Source of the DNA: Theodoxus fluviatilis
Lineage: Eukaryota; Mollusca; Gastropoda; Cycloneritida; Neritidae
Reading direction: 5' to 3'
Assembly: GCA_034096865.1 (NCBI GenBank)
Contig: JAWQFJ010001860.1
Coordinates: forward strand, 35,001-88,991
Length of the DNA: 53,991 nt
This document shows, in pieces, positions 34,281 to 44,976 of the stretch. Each line of letters opens with the position of its first letter. Positions within the stretch are counted from its first letter, which is position 1. The notes beneath the pieces are model-generated. The model was not told the origin of the DNA. It saw only the letters and a list, made by a program, of their open reading frames with translations, and ran no database searches. Both the position numbers and the translations under genes were made by a program.

Positions 34281-35168
34281 ATGGTCCTGAACGTCATCCA
34301 TGTTGCCCATTGCAAACGCTTTGCATGGAGCACCGAAGTCATGGGTCAGGATGTCAGTACCGCTCCCAGCATCTCCATCGGCGACCACACCCTTATGGTG
34401 GTGGAGGAGTTTACATACCTGGGCTCCACCATCTCAAGCAACTTGTCTCTGGACGCCGAACTAAACAAGCGCATTGGCAAAGCCGCAACATCACTGGCCC
34501 GCCTCGGAAAGCGTGTCTGGGACAACTCCATGCTGACAACCAACACCAAGATGAAAGTCTACCAGGCCTGCGTTCTCAGCACGCTCCTTTACGGAAGCGA
34601 AGCGTGGACCCTGTATTCCCGCCAAGAACGCCGGCTCAACACCTTTCACATGCGTTGCCTCAGAAGGATCCTGGGCATCAGCTGGCAGGACCGCATCCCC
34701 AACAAGGACGTACTGGCGCAAGCAGGTATTCCCAGCATGTTCGCCATGCTCAGCCAGAGACGACTTAGATGGCTGGGTCACGTCAGCAGGATGGACGACG
34801 GCCGAATACCCAAAGATGTGCTGTACTGCGAGCTCGCCACGGGATCCAGACCTGCAGGAAGACCTCTCCTCCGCTACAAGGACGTTTGTAAACGTGACAT
34901 GACGGCGGGAGGCATCAACCCAGCAGACTGGGAAACGGTGGCCGTTGACCGCAGCAGCTGGAGACACGCCGTCAAGACTGGCATCCAGGCCAGCGAGAAG
35001 AGGAGACGGGAGCAGTGGGAGGAGAGGAGAGAACACAGACGACAGAGGATAGCGTCGGCATCTACAGAGCCACGCCAAGACTTCACTTGCGACAAGTGCA
35101 ACAGAGCATGCGGCTCAAGGATCGGGCTCTACAGCCACAGAGTACGCTGCCGCTCAACCCCGGACTGA
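34281..35168 (+). pseudogene. Non-LTR retrotransposon ORF2 C-terminus, 5'-truncated, ends in a zinc finger
   Basis: The frame gives 295 codons, of which those from about 34322 match the region downstream of RT in endonuclease-type LINEs. Visible motifs are FTYLGSTIS, KRIGKAATSLARL, LLYGSEAWTLY, FHMRCLRRILGISW, QRRLRWLGHVSRMDD, GRPLLRYKDVCKRD and WETVAVDRSSWR. The end is highly charged and finishes with a C2H2 finger, CDKCNRACGSRIGLYSHRVR then C. The endonuclease and RT core (including the FADD box) are absent, as expected for 5' truncation during target-primed insertion. The frame itself is intact. It lies on the plus strand after the Fem-1-like pseudogene. A GTCTCACGAGACTGA word in the 3' UTR at about 35192 fits this family. 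Confidence 0.85.
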
Positions 35169-35538
35169 CCAAACCTGGCGCACACTCCATTGTCTCACGA
35201 GACTGAACGGATGCCAATAACAATGGAGCACCATGGATAATCCGAAATGTTATGCACTGCCTTACAACATCGGACAACTAATGAAATGCACTTTATGTTC
35301 TGTATAAATAACTACTTGGAGACGGCTTACTTTTATGCATATCGATCTTCGTAGTTTTTCATCCAGCATGGCACAGTGAAATCGCATAGTCTTTCAGTCA
35401 ATCCTACGTATCTACTGGTCTCTGTTGTGATGTGAGGTTCTCCTTGAGCCAATTTTCTTTCACCATTTTTCCTTCTCGCGCTTCTCTCCTCCGAATGTCC
35501 CATTGCTATTTTTGTTCCACGCCACTGTGGGTTGCGGG
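35169..35538 (+). other. LINE 3' untranslated tail and unique spacer
   Basis: The tail of the preceding element probably ends within about 100-150 bp, after GAGACTGAACGGATGCCA. The rest shows nothing recognisable. Confidence 0.45.
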
Positions 35539-35578
35539 TAAGAATTGACCACTGCGTCTCATTTTGCAATTCATTAGA
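35539..35578 (+). repeat. Degenerate copy of a dispersed short repeat motif
   Basis: TAAGAATTGACCACTGCGTC and the following 20 bases align with 29744-29791 and, inverted, with 42522-42571. This is the most diverged of the three. Confidence 0.5.
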
Positions 35579-35689
35579 GATGAATGGTTAGAGAAGTCTC
35601 GAATAGACTTGTTCTTAATCTCCCTTCTGTGATTATTCCTGGTCGGTGGCCTTGCATCATGTATGTGACTGACAGGCCAAAGCACCTCA

Positions 35690-36235
35690 TTCTTTATTTG
35701 TCATTCCTCTCTTCATGCTCCTGCTTCTGCTGTTTCTCTTCATCCAGCTCCTCCTTCTCTCACTCTTCATTTTGTTATTGATTTTGTGCTTCTTTTCCTT
35801 CTCATTCTTTTACTTTTTCATAGTTCTGTTAATCCTGTCACATTTTCCTTTGCTCCTTTTTCTCTTTCTTCTTCTTTTTTGCTTCAGTATGTCTTGTACA
35901 CTCCCCTTCTATTTTTTTCATTTACTGCTCGTCCTATCTTTCAATAATTTTTCCCCATTTAGCTGCTCTTCTCCCTCGACCTGTTTTTATTTTTCTTCCA
36001 GGATTTTCCTCTCCACCGTCTCTCTCTTCCCTTTTTTCGTCATCGTCCCTGTCCACCCCCTCCTCTTCCTTTTTGCTTTCCTTCTTTGTCTTCTTCACCT
36101 TCGTCATCCATGTCGTCAAAATCATTCGCGACCTGGTTTCGTCAGTGCTTTATTTGCCCCTGTCCCCATTCTCCTTGTTGCAATGTTCTTTCTCCTGCTC
36201 CTCCTTTTTTCTTTTTATCACCACCACCACTACCT
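35690..36235. repeat. Degenerate pyrimidine-rich tract
   Basis: About 545 bp of T/C-rich sequence (CTTCTCC, TTCTTTT words) with little purine. The Leu/Phe/Ser-rich 209-codon frame over it is composition-driven. Confidence 0.7.
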
Positions 36236-36960
36236 GCTGCTGTTGATGTTTAATATTCGTGCGTTGACATCCTGTTGTTGTATTCGATTTAGATATGACA
36301 CATCTGGATTCATTGCTTACACATTCGAAAGCTGCTTGGATTGATTACCTTTTCCTCTGTCATCGTCAGCATGTCGCCAGTGCAGGGCTTCAGGCAACTA
36401 GGAATGATCAACATAATGAGTTACTCCAATAACAAAGTAATTGCAAGGGTATAGCGAATGAAATTGATTAGTTGTAATGGTTTCTTCTCTTCTCAGTCCC
36501 TGCAAAATTGGCCATGGCAGCTCATTATTTCAACAATGATTGCTGAGTATCATATTCCCGCTGTCTCTCAAACATGAGCCTCAACGATAAAAGGTTTGTG
36601 AAATTGAATCTGTCTTCTTCTGCCATGCTTTCATGTCTGGCTAGTGGCCACTTGGAGTCTGTTTTAGTACAGACATTTGCAGGTCTTCTTTTGCACTAAT
36701 TCAAAGCAACCCCTCTTCCACCCTGCCCCTGAATTGCCTGTAGTACTGATGATCTGATATCGTGTGCTGAAACTGGCTATGCCTACTGTAGTGTAAATGA
36801 AACATATGTAATACTGTAATGCAACAATGTCTTTTTGGACGTTTTTATTTTTCCTTTTCTGCCATTGCTCTGATTACTCCTTACATCATTTGTGACCGGA
36901 AATCTTATCAAATAACATTAAATAAAGGTTTGAACTTCATGATGAGTTGATGATTTGTGT
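36236..36960. other. Unique spacer
   Basis: No gene is recognised. An ATTAAATAAAGG word at about 36918-36929 shortly before a CT tract resembles a retroelement or mRNA 3' end. Confidence 0.4.
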
Positions 36961-36962
36961 GA

Positions 36963-36963
<1 letters not shown>

Positions 36964-37001
<38 letters not shown>
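36964..37001. repeat. (CT)n microsatellite
   Basis: A pure CT run. Confidence 0.95.
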
Positions 37002-37003
<2 letters not shown>

Positions 37004-37029
37004 GCTTCTGGTTGTCCCTCTCTTATGCA

Positions 37030-39970
37030 GTATCGCTTATCTCAAGATATCACCGTGAACAATTTCGGCGACATACTAAAAATATATGTATTATTCATCA
37101 GTTGTGTATCGTAAATGAACGCACGCCTGGAGGTAGCGAAGGCAGTTTTACATATGTTTCCTCACACGGAGAAAGCGTAATCGACTATTAATTGCTATCT
37201 GGCGATTACACTGACTGTTCAGTTGATCTTGTCGTTGCTGACCGTATTGAGAGCAATCATATAACTTTGGAAATTACACTCCTACTCGCACTCACAAACC
37301 TGTACCAAGAAAGAAATACATTTCAAAGGTTAAGTGAGACGCTAGTAAAGCTAGTGAATTCCAAAGAAAGTTTCTAAGCGTGCACTTTCCTTAACGCCTA
37401 GAGAGCGCATCAGAAATGATGGTGACTTTGTAGAATCAGCTCTCCGATTGTTCAATTGTGCCATTCTCTCCTGTGCTCAGTGTATGAGGAAAGACATCTT
37501 GACAAACAGTTCATCATTCCCTGCCAAAAAGATCTGACTGGTATGCTCATGAGTACTTAAAAGCAAAAAGGGAAACACAATCTGCCCTCATTAAATTCAG
37601 AAAACGTAAATCTCTAGAATGCAAAGAAAGGTATATAAGCGCCAGAAAGACTTATAAGTACATCATCCGCGAGAAGAAAAGAAACTATTCCTCTTCCTGT
37701 CGGATCTCTCTCCTCGACAGCATAAGGGACTCTCATAAATGTTGGTCACTCGTGAGACAGGCAGCGAGCAGGCCCCCTCCTCATGTCGACATCGACATAA
37801 ACATTTGGAAAGAACACTTTGAAGCTCTGTTTCATCGATACTTGGACAATAAATCTGAATCTGTGGCTGGCAGAGTAAACACTCGTGAGGTCGCGGATGA
37901 CCAGAGGGTGAATGAACTGGACGATGTCATATAATTGGAAGAGGTTACGACGGCCACACACAAATCAAACCTGGGAAATCGACAGGTCTAGACGAAAGCC
38001 CAGGCGAGTGTTATAAAATGGCCTGTGACTTGATTGGACCTTTCTTGACAAAGGTATTAATACACTATTTGACACACAGTCCTTTCCAAACGAATGGTCT
38101 AGTTCTGTCATAATTCCGCTGTTCAAAAAAGGATCTAGATCAGATCCCAACAACTACCGAGGTATATCTTTGCTAACACGCTTAGCAAGATATTTTCTTC
38201 CATACTGAACAGTCATTTGCGCCTCTGGATGGAGGCCCAAAGCAAAATCTGTCCCAAACAGGCAGGCTTCAGGCTGGATTACTCAACAGTTGACCACATT
38301 TTGACGCTGTATTCCATGATCCTCAAGTGTGTCTACGGCGACCGACGCGGGATGCTTTACGTAGCCTTCATTGACTATGAGAAGGCTTTTGATTCTGTGA
38401 ACCGGAATCTTCTCTGGCATGCCCTCGAAGACGCAGGTCTTTCAGCAAAATTCATTAGAATGTTGAAGGCTATGTATGCTAATGTCCAGGCATGTGTTAG
38501 GTGGAAATGGACATTATCAGATTTCTTCAAATTCCCAGCAGGCGTGAATCAAGGAGCCTTGGAGAGCCCGATAATATTCGCTTTCTACAGGAACTCGGTT
38601 GCAGACTATGTCCGCATGTACGGTAAATATAGCGTCCAACATCTGCCGGAAACGAGAGAACTCTACATTCTCTTATTTGCAGATGACGTGGCTCTTCTCA
38701 CGACCACTCCTTCTGGACTACAAAATTACCTAGATAACTTGAGCAATGTGTCACAGTCATTAGGTCTTAAAATCAACATAGGAAAAACAAAAGTTATGGT
38801 TTTTTGTAAGGGCGAAAGGTGAAAAATGGTTTCTTGACAATAGGACTCTAGAAGTAGTCAATCAGTATAAGTACCTTGGCTTTGTCTTTTCCACCAAGTT
38901 ATCTATGAACATGTGTACTGAAAATCTGGCAGCAAAAGGAAAACTGAAGTCTGTCCAAATTTTGAAGGCTATGTGGAGCCTACACACCTTTGACCACAAA
39001 TGTTTTTTTAAGCTCTTCAACTCGCAGGTGCAGTCGACTTTACTCTATGGCTCCAAGATATGGGGCCTAGGTAATGCAGATAAAATCGAGAAGGTTCATA
39101 CGTTCGCCTGCAAGAGACTTCTCGGTTTGGACACACGGACACCTAATCACTTGGAAGATACCCTCTGTCTATCTCGCACATCACTAGGGCAGTAAAATAC
39201 TGGCTCAGGCTTTCTACTATGTCATCTACAAGATTACCCAAACAGGCATATCTCATGTTGCAAAACTCAAATATTTCACACAATCTAAACTGGGTGGAGC
39301 ATAATAGAAACTGTTTATGTAAGTGTGGCTTCTCCTACGTATGGCTAAAAAAGGGGGTCAGAAACAAAATGTCCTTTCTGAAGCAATTTAAACAGAGGCT
39401 ACAAGACTTTTTTTTACAAATATGGCACCAACAATGTACAACCAGTGCCAGATATACTTGGTATTTATCTTCCAAAGATCATTTTGGTACAGAAGATTAT
39501 ATTTTTAGTCTTACCATTAAGAAATTCCGAGATGCCTTTGTGTGTTTTCTCTTCGGAATTAATGATCTGCTGTCAAACAAGAACTACACCAATCAGCAGC
39601 ACTTGGATACTAAGTACGCCTTTTGTGCAACTGATGAAAATGAAGAACATTTCCTCCTATTTTGCCCTGTTAATGATGACCTTAGGAAAAGATATATAAA
39701 ACGGCATCTGAAGAGTTACACTCTAACGGGATGTATGTATTTGATGGAGGGATCGGATCCAAGTTTAACTAGGGACGTAGCAATGTTCGTACATTATGCG
39801 TTAACTCTGAGAGACAAGGAACTTAAGAGCAGGAGCGCACTACCTCGAGTTGATCTTTAATTGTCCATCAGATGAACTGATAACTCGGTTCGCTAGTTTT
39901 TTGTGTGTTTCCTGTCACGTTACGGATGGCTGGCCTAAATAAAAGAGTTCGAGTTCGAGTTTGAGTTCGA

Positions 39971-39975
<5 letters not shown>
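37030..39975 (+). pseudogene. Degenerate non-LTR retrotransposon (endonuclease C-terminus to 3' tail)
   Basis: Pieces follow in the correct order. The end of an APE-type endonuclease covers about 37100-37280 (NERTPGGSEGSFTYVSSHGE, IESNHI). A linker covers 37500-37960 (EYLKAKRETQSALIKFRKRK). RT fingers remain at about 37975-38160 (KSTGLDESPGECYK). The RT palm is at 38217-38822, with FIDYEKAFDSVNR (motif A), GVNQGALESP (motif B), LLFADDVALL (catalytic FADD) and INIGKTKVMVF. The post-RT region is 38823-39860 (NQYKYLGFVFS, STLLYGSKIWGL, KVHTFACKRLLGLD). Breaks include TAA at 37189 and 37375 and frameshifts near 37970, 38820 and 39185. The upstream endonuclease and ORF1 are missing. AATAAA at 39938-39943 and GAGTTC hexamer repeats form the 3' tail. 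It is an inactive LINE of a clade different in detail from the 34.3-kb copy. Confidence 0.85.
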
Positions 39976-40019
<44 letters not shown>

Positions 40020-40046
40020 TACTATCTCTCTCTCTCACACACACAC

Positions 40047-40079
<33 letters not shown>

Positions 40080-40080
40080 G
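39976..40080. repeat. (CT)n/(CA)n microsatellite at a LINE tail
   Basis: A CT run follows the GAGTTC repeats of the LINE tail directly, with two CACACA interruptions (about 40012-40020, 40036-40047). Confidence 0.95.
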
Positions 40081-40119
40081 AGACTGACTCTCTGGGCCTG
40101 TGTTGTTTACTAGGTGTTG

Positions 40120-40450
40120 TGTTTGCCTGATGAGGAGGATGCCGGCAAGCAGATTGCCTGCTATGTTCAGGAGGGAGATGCCTTTGTAATTGTCGCAAAC
40201 AGCCATGTCGCCTTTGCTCTTATAAAGATGGATGACGTTTGCGTCTTTGAAGTCATGTGGCACCATCCCTTTCGCCCAGAAGAGTGAAAACAGGCGTGTC
40301 AACTTCTCGTAGAGGGCCTGTCCTCCCACCATGAAGATTTCCTTTGGAATGCTATCAGGGCCTGGAGACTTGCCCATCTGTATTTCTGAGACTGCCTTCA
40401 CCATCTCCCCAAGAATTGGTAAGGCGTCCAGTGATGAGAGGTCGTTGGGC
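40120..40450 (-). pseudogene. Non-LTR retrotransposon RT fragment (fingers)
   Basis: The minus-strand frame reads EMVKAVSEIQMGKSPGPDSI, then GGQALYEKLTRLFSLFW, VPHDFKDANVIHLYKSKGD and CDNYKGISLLNIAG. This is the N-terminal RT fingers region of LINEs (the GKSPGPD and DNY.GISLL boxes). No palm motif follows, because the frame runs into the CT tract at its 3' side, and a GA tract abuts its 5' side. It is a roughly 110-codon scrap between two microsatellites, opposite in strand to the large LINE next to it. Confidence 0.85.
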
Positions 40451-40523
40451 AGAGAGAGAGACACACAGAGAGAGAGAGAGGGAGAGATAGAGAGAGATAG
40501 AGAGAGAGAGAGAGAAAGAGAGA
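40451..40523. repeat. (GA)n microsatellite
   Basis: GA repeats with ACACA and GGGAGAGATAG interruptions. Confidence 0.94.
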
Positions 40524-40679
40524 GTTGCAGCCTAATGCATCGATTACGGCTGTAAGTATAGCCTTGACATTAGGTGTAGGTAAATACATAACAGTATGTT
40601 TCCAAAAGAAATCTCCATAGCCTTGATTGAATCCAAAGTGAAGCGTTGTACAATTCGAGTTCTTTTTGTGGTTGTACTC

Positions 40680-40682
<3 letters not shown>

Positions 40683-40728
<46 letters not shown>

Positions 40729-40785
40729 ATCTCTCTCTCTCTCTCGCTCTGTCTGTCTGTCTGTCTGTCTCTCTGTCGGTCTGTC

Positions 40786-40848
<63 letters not shown>
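40683..40848. repeat. (CT)n with (CTGT)n block
   Basis: A CT run, then CTGTCTGT words at about 40749-40798, then a pure CT run. Confidence 0.95.
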
Positions 40849-40850
<2 letters not shown>

Positions 40851-41469
40851 CAAAGACAATAATATTAACAAAATCACTTAATGAAACGCCATCGTGCGCG
40901 ATTAATATTGTTTCAGCAAGGGCTGCTTTAATACGAGTCATACGAAACTCCACATACTTACTTTACAATTCTCCCAGGGAAGGACTAGGAAAGAACGATG
41001 AATGCACATTGACAGCTCGATGGTTTCTCAAACTGAATAAACATATACACTTTTTTAATGCAAGAGAGAATGTGAGCATGTTCAGCACAATTTGAAAGAT
41101 AACTAATTTTCTCTCAGAAAATGATGGAGGCTTTGGGGCTAGTGGAAGAATTAAAATTACTCTTGCTTTAAGCGCTCCGCACAGGGTGAGACAAAGCAGC
41201 AAGCAGACTGAGTGCCCGCCCCCATAAGTAGCCATCAGCCATCGAAGCAGCCGCGCGCCCATTCATTGACAAATCAGAAAGAAGCTCTGGAAAGAAACCA
41301 CTAAGTTACATAGAGCAGCATTGTCCTGTCTTATAGCTCCGTGGCGCCAACTCGTGAAAGAGAGGCTTATGGTGATGAAAAGGAAATAAATCATTTTGAT
41401 CGGTCGCATCGTGTACAATGAACCTTGAGGGAATTGAGCTTCTATGGGATAGGCGAAGCAATATGAAAT
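40849..41469. other. Unique spacer up to the assembly gap
   Basis: No gene is recognised. Confidence 0.45.
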
Positions 41470-41491
41470 NNNNNNNNNNNNNNNNNNNNNN
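41470..41491. other. Assembly gap, 22 N
   Basis: A run of 22 N characters. The sequence on its right begins inside an LTR, so retroelement DNA is probably missing or the join is uncertain. Confidence 0.99.
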
Positions 41492-41596
41492 AAAATTAAC
41501 ATGTGCGTTCCTCCTCCACCAGTAGTAACCCCCTAGACAAGAGCATATAGCTCCGAGCCTGTGTTTTCCCATAGCACAGGAGGAGGTAACGTCACA
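41492..41596 (+). repeat. LTR 3' end fragment, same family as 27159-31579
   Basis: It matches the last 105 bases of the 5' LTR (28230-28334) with one visible mismatch (AACATG for AACCTG), but differs from the 3' LTR (31474-31579) at about 17 positions. It ends GTCACA at 41596 and is followed by CACAC. The rest of this LTR is lost in the N gap. Confidence 0.93.
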
Positions 41597-41601
41597 CACA
41601 C

Positions 41602-41912
41602 TTACCACCACTACCACCACCACCACTTCCACCACCCACCCACCACTACCACCACCACCTCCACCACTTCCATTGCCCTTCCACCGCCCACCCACCACTA
41701 CCACCACCACCTCCACCACCACTACCACCACCTCCACCACTTTCAACATCCACCCACAATCACCACCACCACTACCACCACCTCCACCACTTTCAACACC
41801 CACCAACAATCACCACCACGACCACCACCACTCATCCACAATCATCACCACCACCACCACCACCACCACCACCACCACCACCACCACCACCACCACCACC
41901 ACCACCACCACC
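41602..41912. repeat. (ACC)n trinucleotide array
   Basis: ACC/CCA repeats with ACT, TTC and ATC interruptions, ending in a pure CAC run at about 41848-41912. Thr-, His- and Pro-rich frames are repeat translations. The sequence just left of the 27159 LTR has the same composition. Confidence 0.95.
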
Positions 41913-42410
41913 ACTATCGCTGCCATTACGTCCATCTCCGCCGACGCCACGACCACCATAATCAGCACCACAGTTACCATTGCTAACAACAACGACAGCA
42001 ACAATAATGACGTGGACAATGACAACAGCAACAAGAGCATTGAGGACGACGTCGATGATGACGACAGAAACTCCCGGGTCATCCGCAGGTTTTGACAGAC
42101 AGACGAGAGAGCGAAGTGCGGTGAGGTGATGATGCCAACAGGGAAGGTTTCCAACTGCGTCACAGGTGATAAGGGATGGGGGAGGAGACTATCGGCGCCG
42201 ACCCCTACAGACACCCTGCCATCCCTGCCATTTCCACCACCACTCCCAGGCCCTCCAGCACCGTCCTTGATCAAAGCACGTCTGCCAGAGTGATGCACTC
42301 TTCCAGTGTGAAGGCAGCCATGGCGTTTACGTGTAGGCCTCACATCAAGTGCCGAGAAGGTCACCAGAACGAGAGGGAAAAACCTCAACATGTGAAATAT
42401 TCCAATGGTT
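41913..42410. other. Low-complexity fringe and unique spacer
   Basis: AAC/GAC-rich sequence to about 42070 is followed by unique DNA. No supported gene is seen. Confidence 0.45.
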
Positions 42411-42595
42411 GAATGAATGGCGTTTAACGACCTATCTGCCTTTGTAGGCTATCTAAGGCTATTAATCACGAAAAACACACGATGGTAAGAATGAGAACAA
42501 GTCAAGGCATGTCGTCCCTTGTTATTTGCCTTTTACGAATCACGTAGGGAGACGCGGTGGGTCAATTCTTAATCTCAACACACAAGGGGAGTGAA
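42411..42595 (-). repeat. Dispersed repeat copy containing the shared motif
   Basis: On the minus strand 42522-42571 reads TAAGAATTGACCCACCGCGT and onward, matching 29744-29791 with a few substitutions. The neighbouring GGCGTTTAACGACC word and the rest look like the body of a dispersed element of unknown class. Confidence 0.55.
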
Positions 42596-42984
42596 ATATT
42601 CCAAGCATGACCAGGGATGTGGTGATCTTTTCTTTGATCACAGTTCTGAGGCTGGGTCTCTTGTTTGTGTTAAATTAATGGCGAACATGCAAATCTTACA
42701 TTGTTGCTGTACATTCTTCTTCCATCGTTGCACCCAATGGCAATGGTGCTTGGGAGGTCTTCTCCAGAACATCCCTGGAGTGTATAAATGAAATTCTTCT
42801 AACGAAATTCCGAGATTTCCATCAATGTTCAGGTACACCAGCTCATGATGACTGACAAATAATCGATGAAATAATCTTGCTCGTAACTGCCAATATATGC
42901 ATAAGTCTAAAAAATGCCCTGTATGTGTCGACGCATTTTGAAGTACAGTCAACGATGTTCATCGCCCTGTACAATATATGTATA
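42596..42984. other. Unique spacer
   Basis: No gene is recognised. Confidence 0.45.
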
Positions 42985-43165
42985 TGTGTGTATTCATTCT
43001 TATAACGCAACTCTCTCACGCTAAATCTTTCTCAAGGCGCTTACGATTGAATTTGGAACGGGTGGGTTTTCAAGCCTTTTTTTAAAAGTGGCAAGACTAA
43101 GATTTTTTTCGGTCGTTCTGGAATGGTATTCCAGCATAACTTTTCAACACAAGGTCCTCAAAGTT
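42985..43165 (-). repeat. Dispersed element with L2-like 3' tail motif
   Basis: The minus strand reads GTAAGCGCCTTGAG, then GTTGCGTTATAAGAATGAAT. This resembles the GTAAAGCGC..TTGAG..GCGCTATATAAAT tails of L2/CR1-type LINEs and their SINE partners. The body extends rightward to the TGGAATGGTATTCCA palindrome at about 43120-43134. Confidence 0.45.
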
Positions 43166-43770
43166 GAAGACTTTGAGTGTGTGGCAAAAACAATCCCCAA
43201 AATGAGGATTATCTGAGCAAAAAGAGAAGTCTTTTTTGCAGAGCTGTGACACACGCAGCTTGTTAGACGCCATTCATGATTCCCAGAAATACAATGGAAT
43301 TAATATTAGCTACATTGTATCTTTTCAAACGAGTGCAGATTGGTGTATCTAATTATAAAATGTACTTGCTGAAGCCGTCAAAAGCAGCCTCCTTCCTTAA
43401 GACATGTTTTTGTTTAATAAAATTTTTTCGCAGTGTTTTTACCTGACGACATGATGTCACAGTGTGACGGATCAGTTCCTCTGTCCTTTCGATCATAACA
43501 GTACATGGTGGCAAACACAAAAAAGATACGTAAATATGTCAATTGGCATGGTGCTATTTCAGACAACGAATGACTAGCGTTGCAAATGGTCACCCAGATT
43601 TGCTTGCTAATCAGGCGAATGAGCTTGATCAGTCATTAGGTCGGCCATTACGTAACATACATAGTGCGCTTGTGACTTTTCTTGGCATTTGCTTGAAAAC
43701 TGGTTTGCCAACTTTAGCCCTGTTTTCTCATGCACGGTCAGGTTCCAGCAATGTAAAAAGGTAAAAGGTG
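43166..43770. other. Unique spacer
   Basis: No gene is recognised. Confidence 0.45.
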
Positions 43771-44172
43771 TGGTTTTTTATAGCGACTTACACCCTTTGT
43801 CTGGGTCTCAAACCGCTTACACTTTACCCCCTGATCACTGGGCATCTTCGTCAATCCTCACTGGTACCTCACAACAAACATAGTGACATACATTTAAGAC
43901 GCACACAGTCAGGTACCAGCACCAACTCCGCTCCCTGGGGAGTATTCCAACCCGATGCTGGCGCTTGGCCGCATACAAGGGTTAATCGCACAACGTTTTT
44001 GCCAATATTGCCCTCACAGGTACCCGGTTTTACTCCTGGGTGGGGAGAAACAATGCGAGTTAAGCATCTTGCTCAAGGATGCAACTCTGGAAACCGCGCA
44101 GCTTCGAACGCCGTACCCACTGGCCGCAAGCGACTGTAGGTCCAGCGCGCTAACCACTCGGCCATTTTGGGA
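43771..44172 (-). mobile_element. tRNA-derived SINE with L2-like 3' tail
   Basis: On the minus strand the head shows a pol III A box TGGCCGAGTGG (44154-44164), followed by TTAGCGCGCTGGAC. A B box-like GCGTTCGAAGC lies at 44101-44111, the normal spacing for a Leu/Ser-type tRNA head. The middle has CCTTGAGCAAGATGCTTAAC, a motif like the conserved central domains of several metazoan SINE families. The left end reads GTAAGCGGTTTGAG...GTCGCTATAAAAAACC, which resembles L2-type LINE tails. The order head, body, LINE-like tail is typical of a SINE moved by a partner LINE. It does not fold as an intact tRNA gene. The boundaries are approximate. Confidence 0.75.
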
Positions 44173-44371
44173 CAGCAGAAGCCTCGCAGACTGCAATGTC
44201 CCCTTCAACAGTTATCAGGCGCTGCCATGGTAGGCTGTCCTTCTGGAGAGAAATCCTCCACTTTGCTGTCGTCAAAAACATTTTCTCCAGGAAATGACCT
44301 GTTAATGTGACCTTGCTACTAAGTGCTTAGACTATTTAGAACCCAGCTCACTGTCATTGGGAAAAACTGTA

Positions 44372-44938
44372 GGTAGGTGGGCGGGTGAGTGGATAGGTGG
44401 GTGGTTGAGTGAGTGGGTGGGTGGGTGGGTGAGTGGGTGGGTGGGTGGGTGAGTGAGTGAGTGCGTGCGTACGTGCGTGAGTGAGTGAGTGAGTGAGTGA
44501 GTGTGTGAATGAGTGAGTGAGTGAGTGAGTGAGTGAGTGTGTGAGTGTGTGAGTGTGTGAGTGTGTGAGTGAGTGAGTGAGTGAGTGAGTGAGTGAGTGA
44601 GTGAGTGAGTGAGTGAGTGAGTGAGTGAGTGAGTGAGTGAGTGAGTGAGTGAGTGAGTGAGTGAGTGAGTGAGTGAGTGAGTGAGTGAGTGAGTGAGTGA
44701 GTGAGTGAGTGAGTGAGTGAGTGAGTGAGTGAGTGAGTGAGTGAGTGAGTGAGTGAGTGAGTGAGTGAGTGAGTGAGTGAGTGAGTGAGTGAGTGAGTGA
44801 GTGAGTGAGTGAGTGAGTGAGTGAGTGAGTGAGTGAGTGAGTGAGTGAGTGAGTGAGAGAGTGAGTGAGTGAGTGAGAGAGAAAAAGAGATAGAGAAAGA
44901 AAGAGGGCAAGAGAGAGAGAGAAAGAGAGAACGAGAGA
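44372..44938. repeat. (GTGA)n tetranucleotide array with GTGG and GA fringes
   Basis: A GTGG-rich left edge is followed by about 400 bp of nearly perfect GTGA (44469-44870), then GA to 44938. His/Ser/Leu/Thr frames on the minus strand are repeat translations. Confidence 0.97.
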
Positions 44939-44940
44939 GT

Positions 44941-44941
44941 T

Positions 44942-44972
<31 letters not shown>
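44941..44972. repeat. (TG)n microsatellite
   Basis: A TG run with a CGCGCG end. Confidence 0.95.

Positions 44973-44976
<4 letters not shown>

Noticed and set aside
44101..44172. tRNA gene on the minus strand
   Set aside because: A- and B-box-like words are present, but no full cloverleaf or acceptor stem is seen. It continues into a SINE body.
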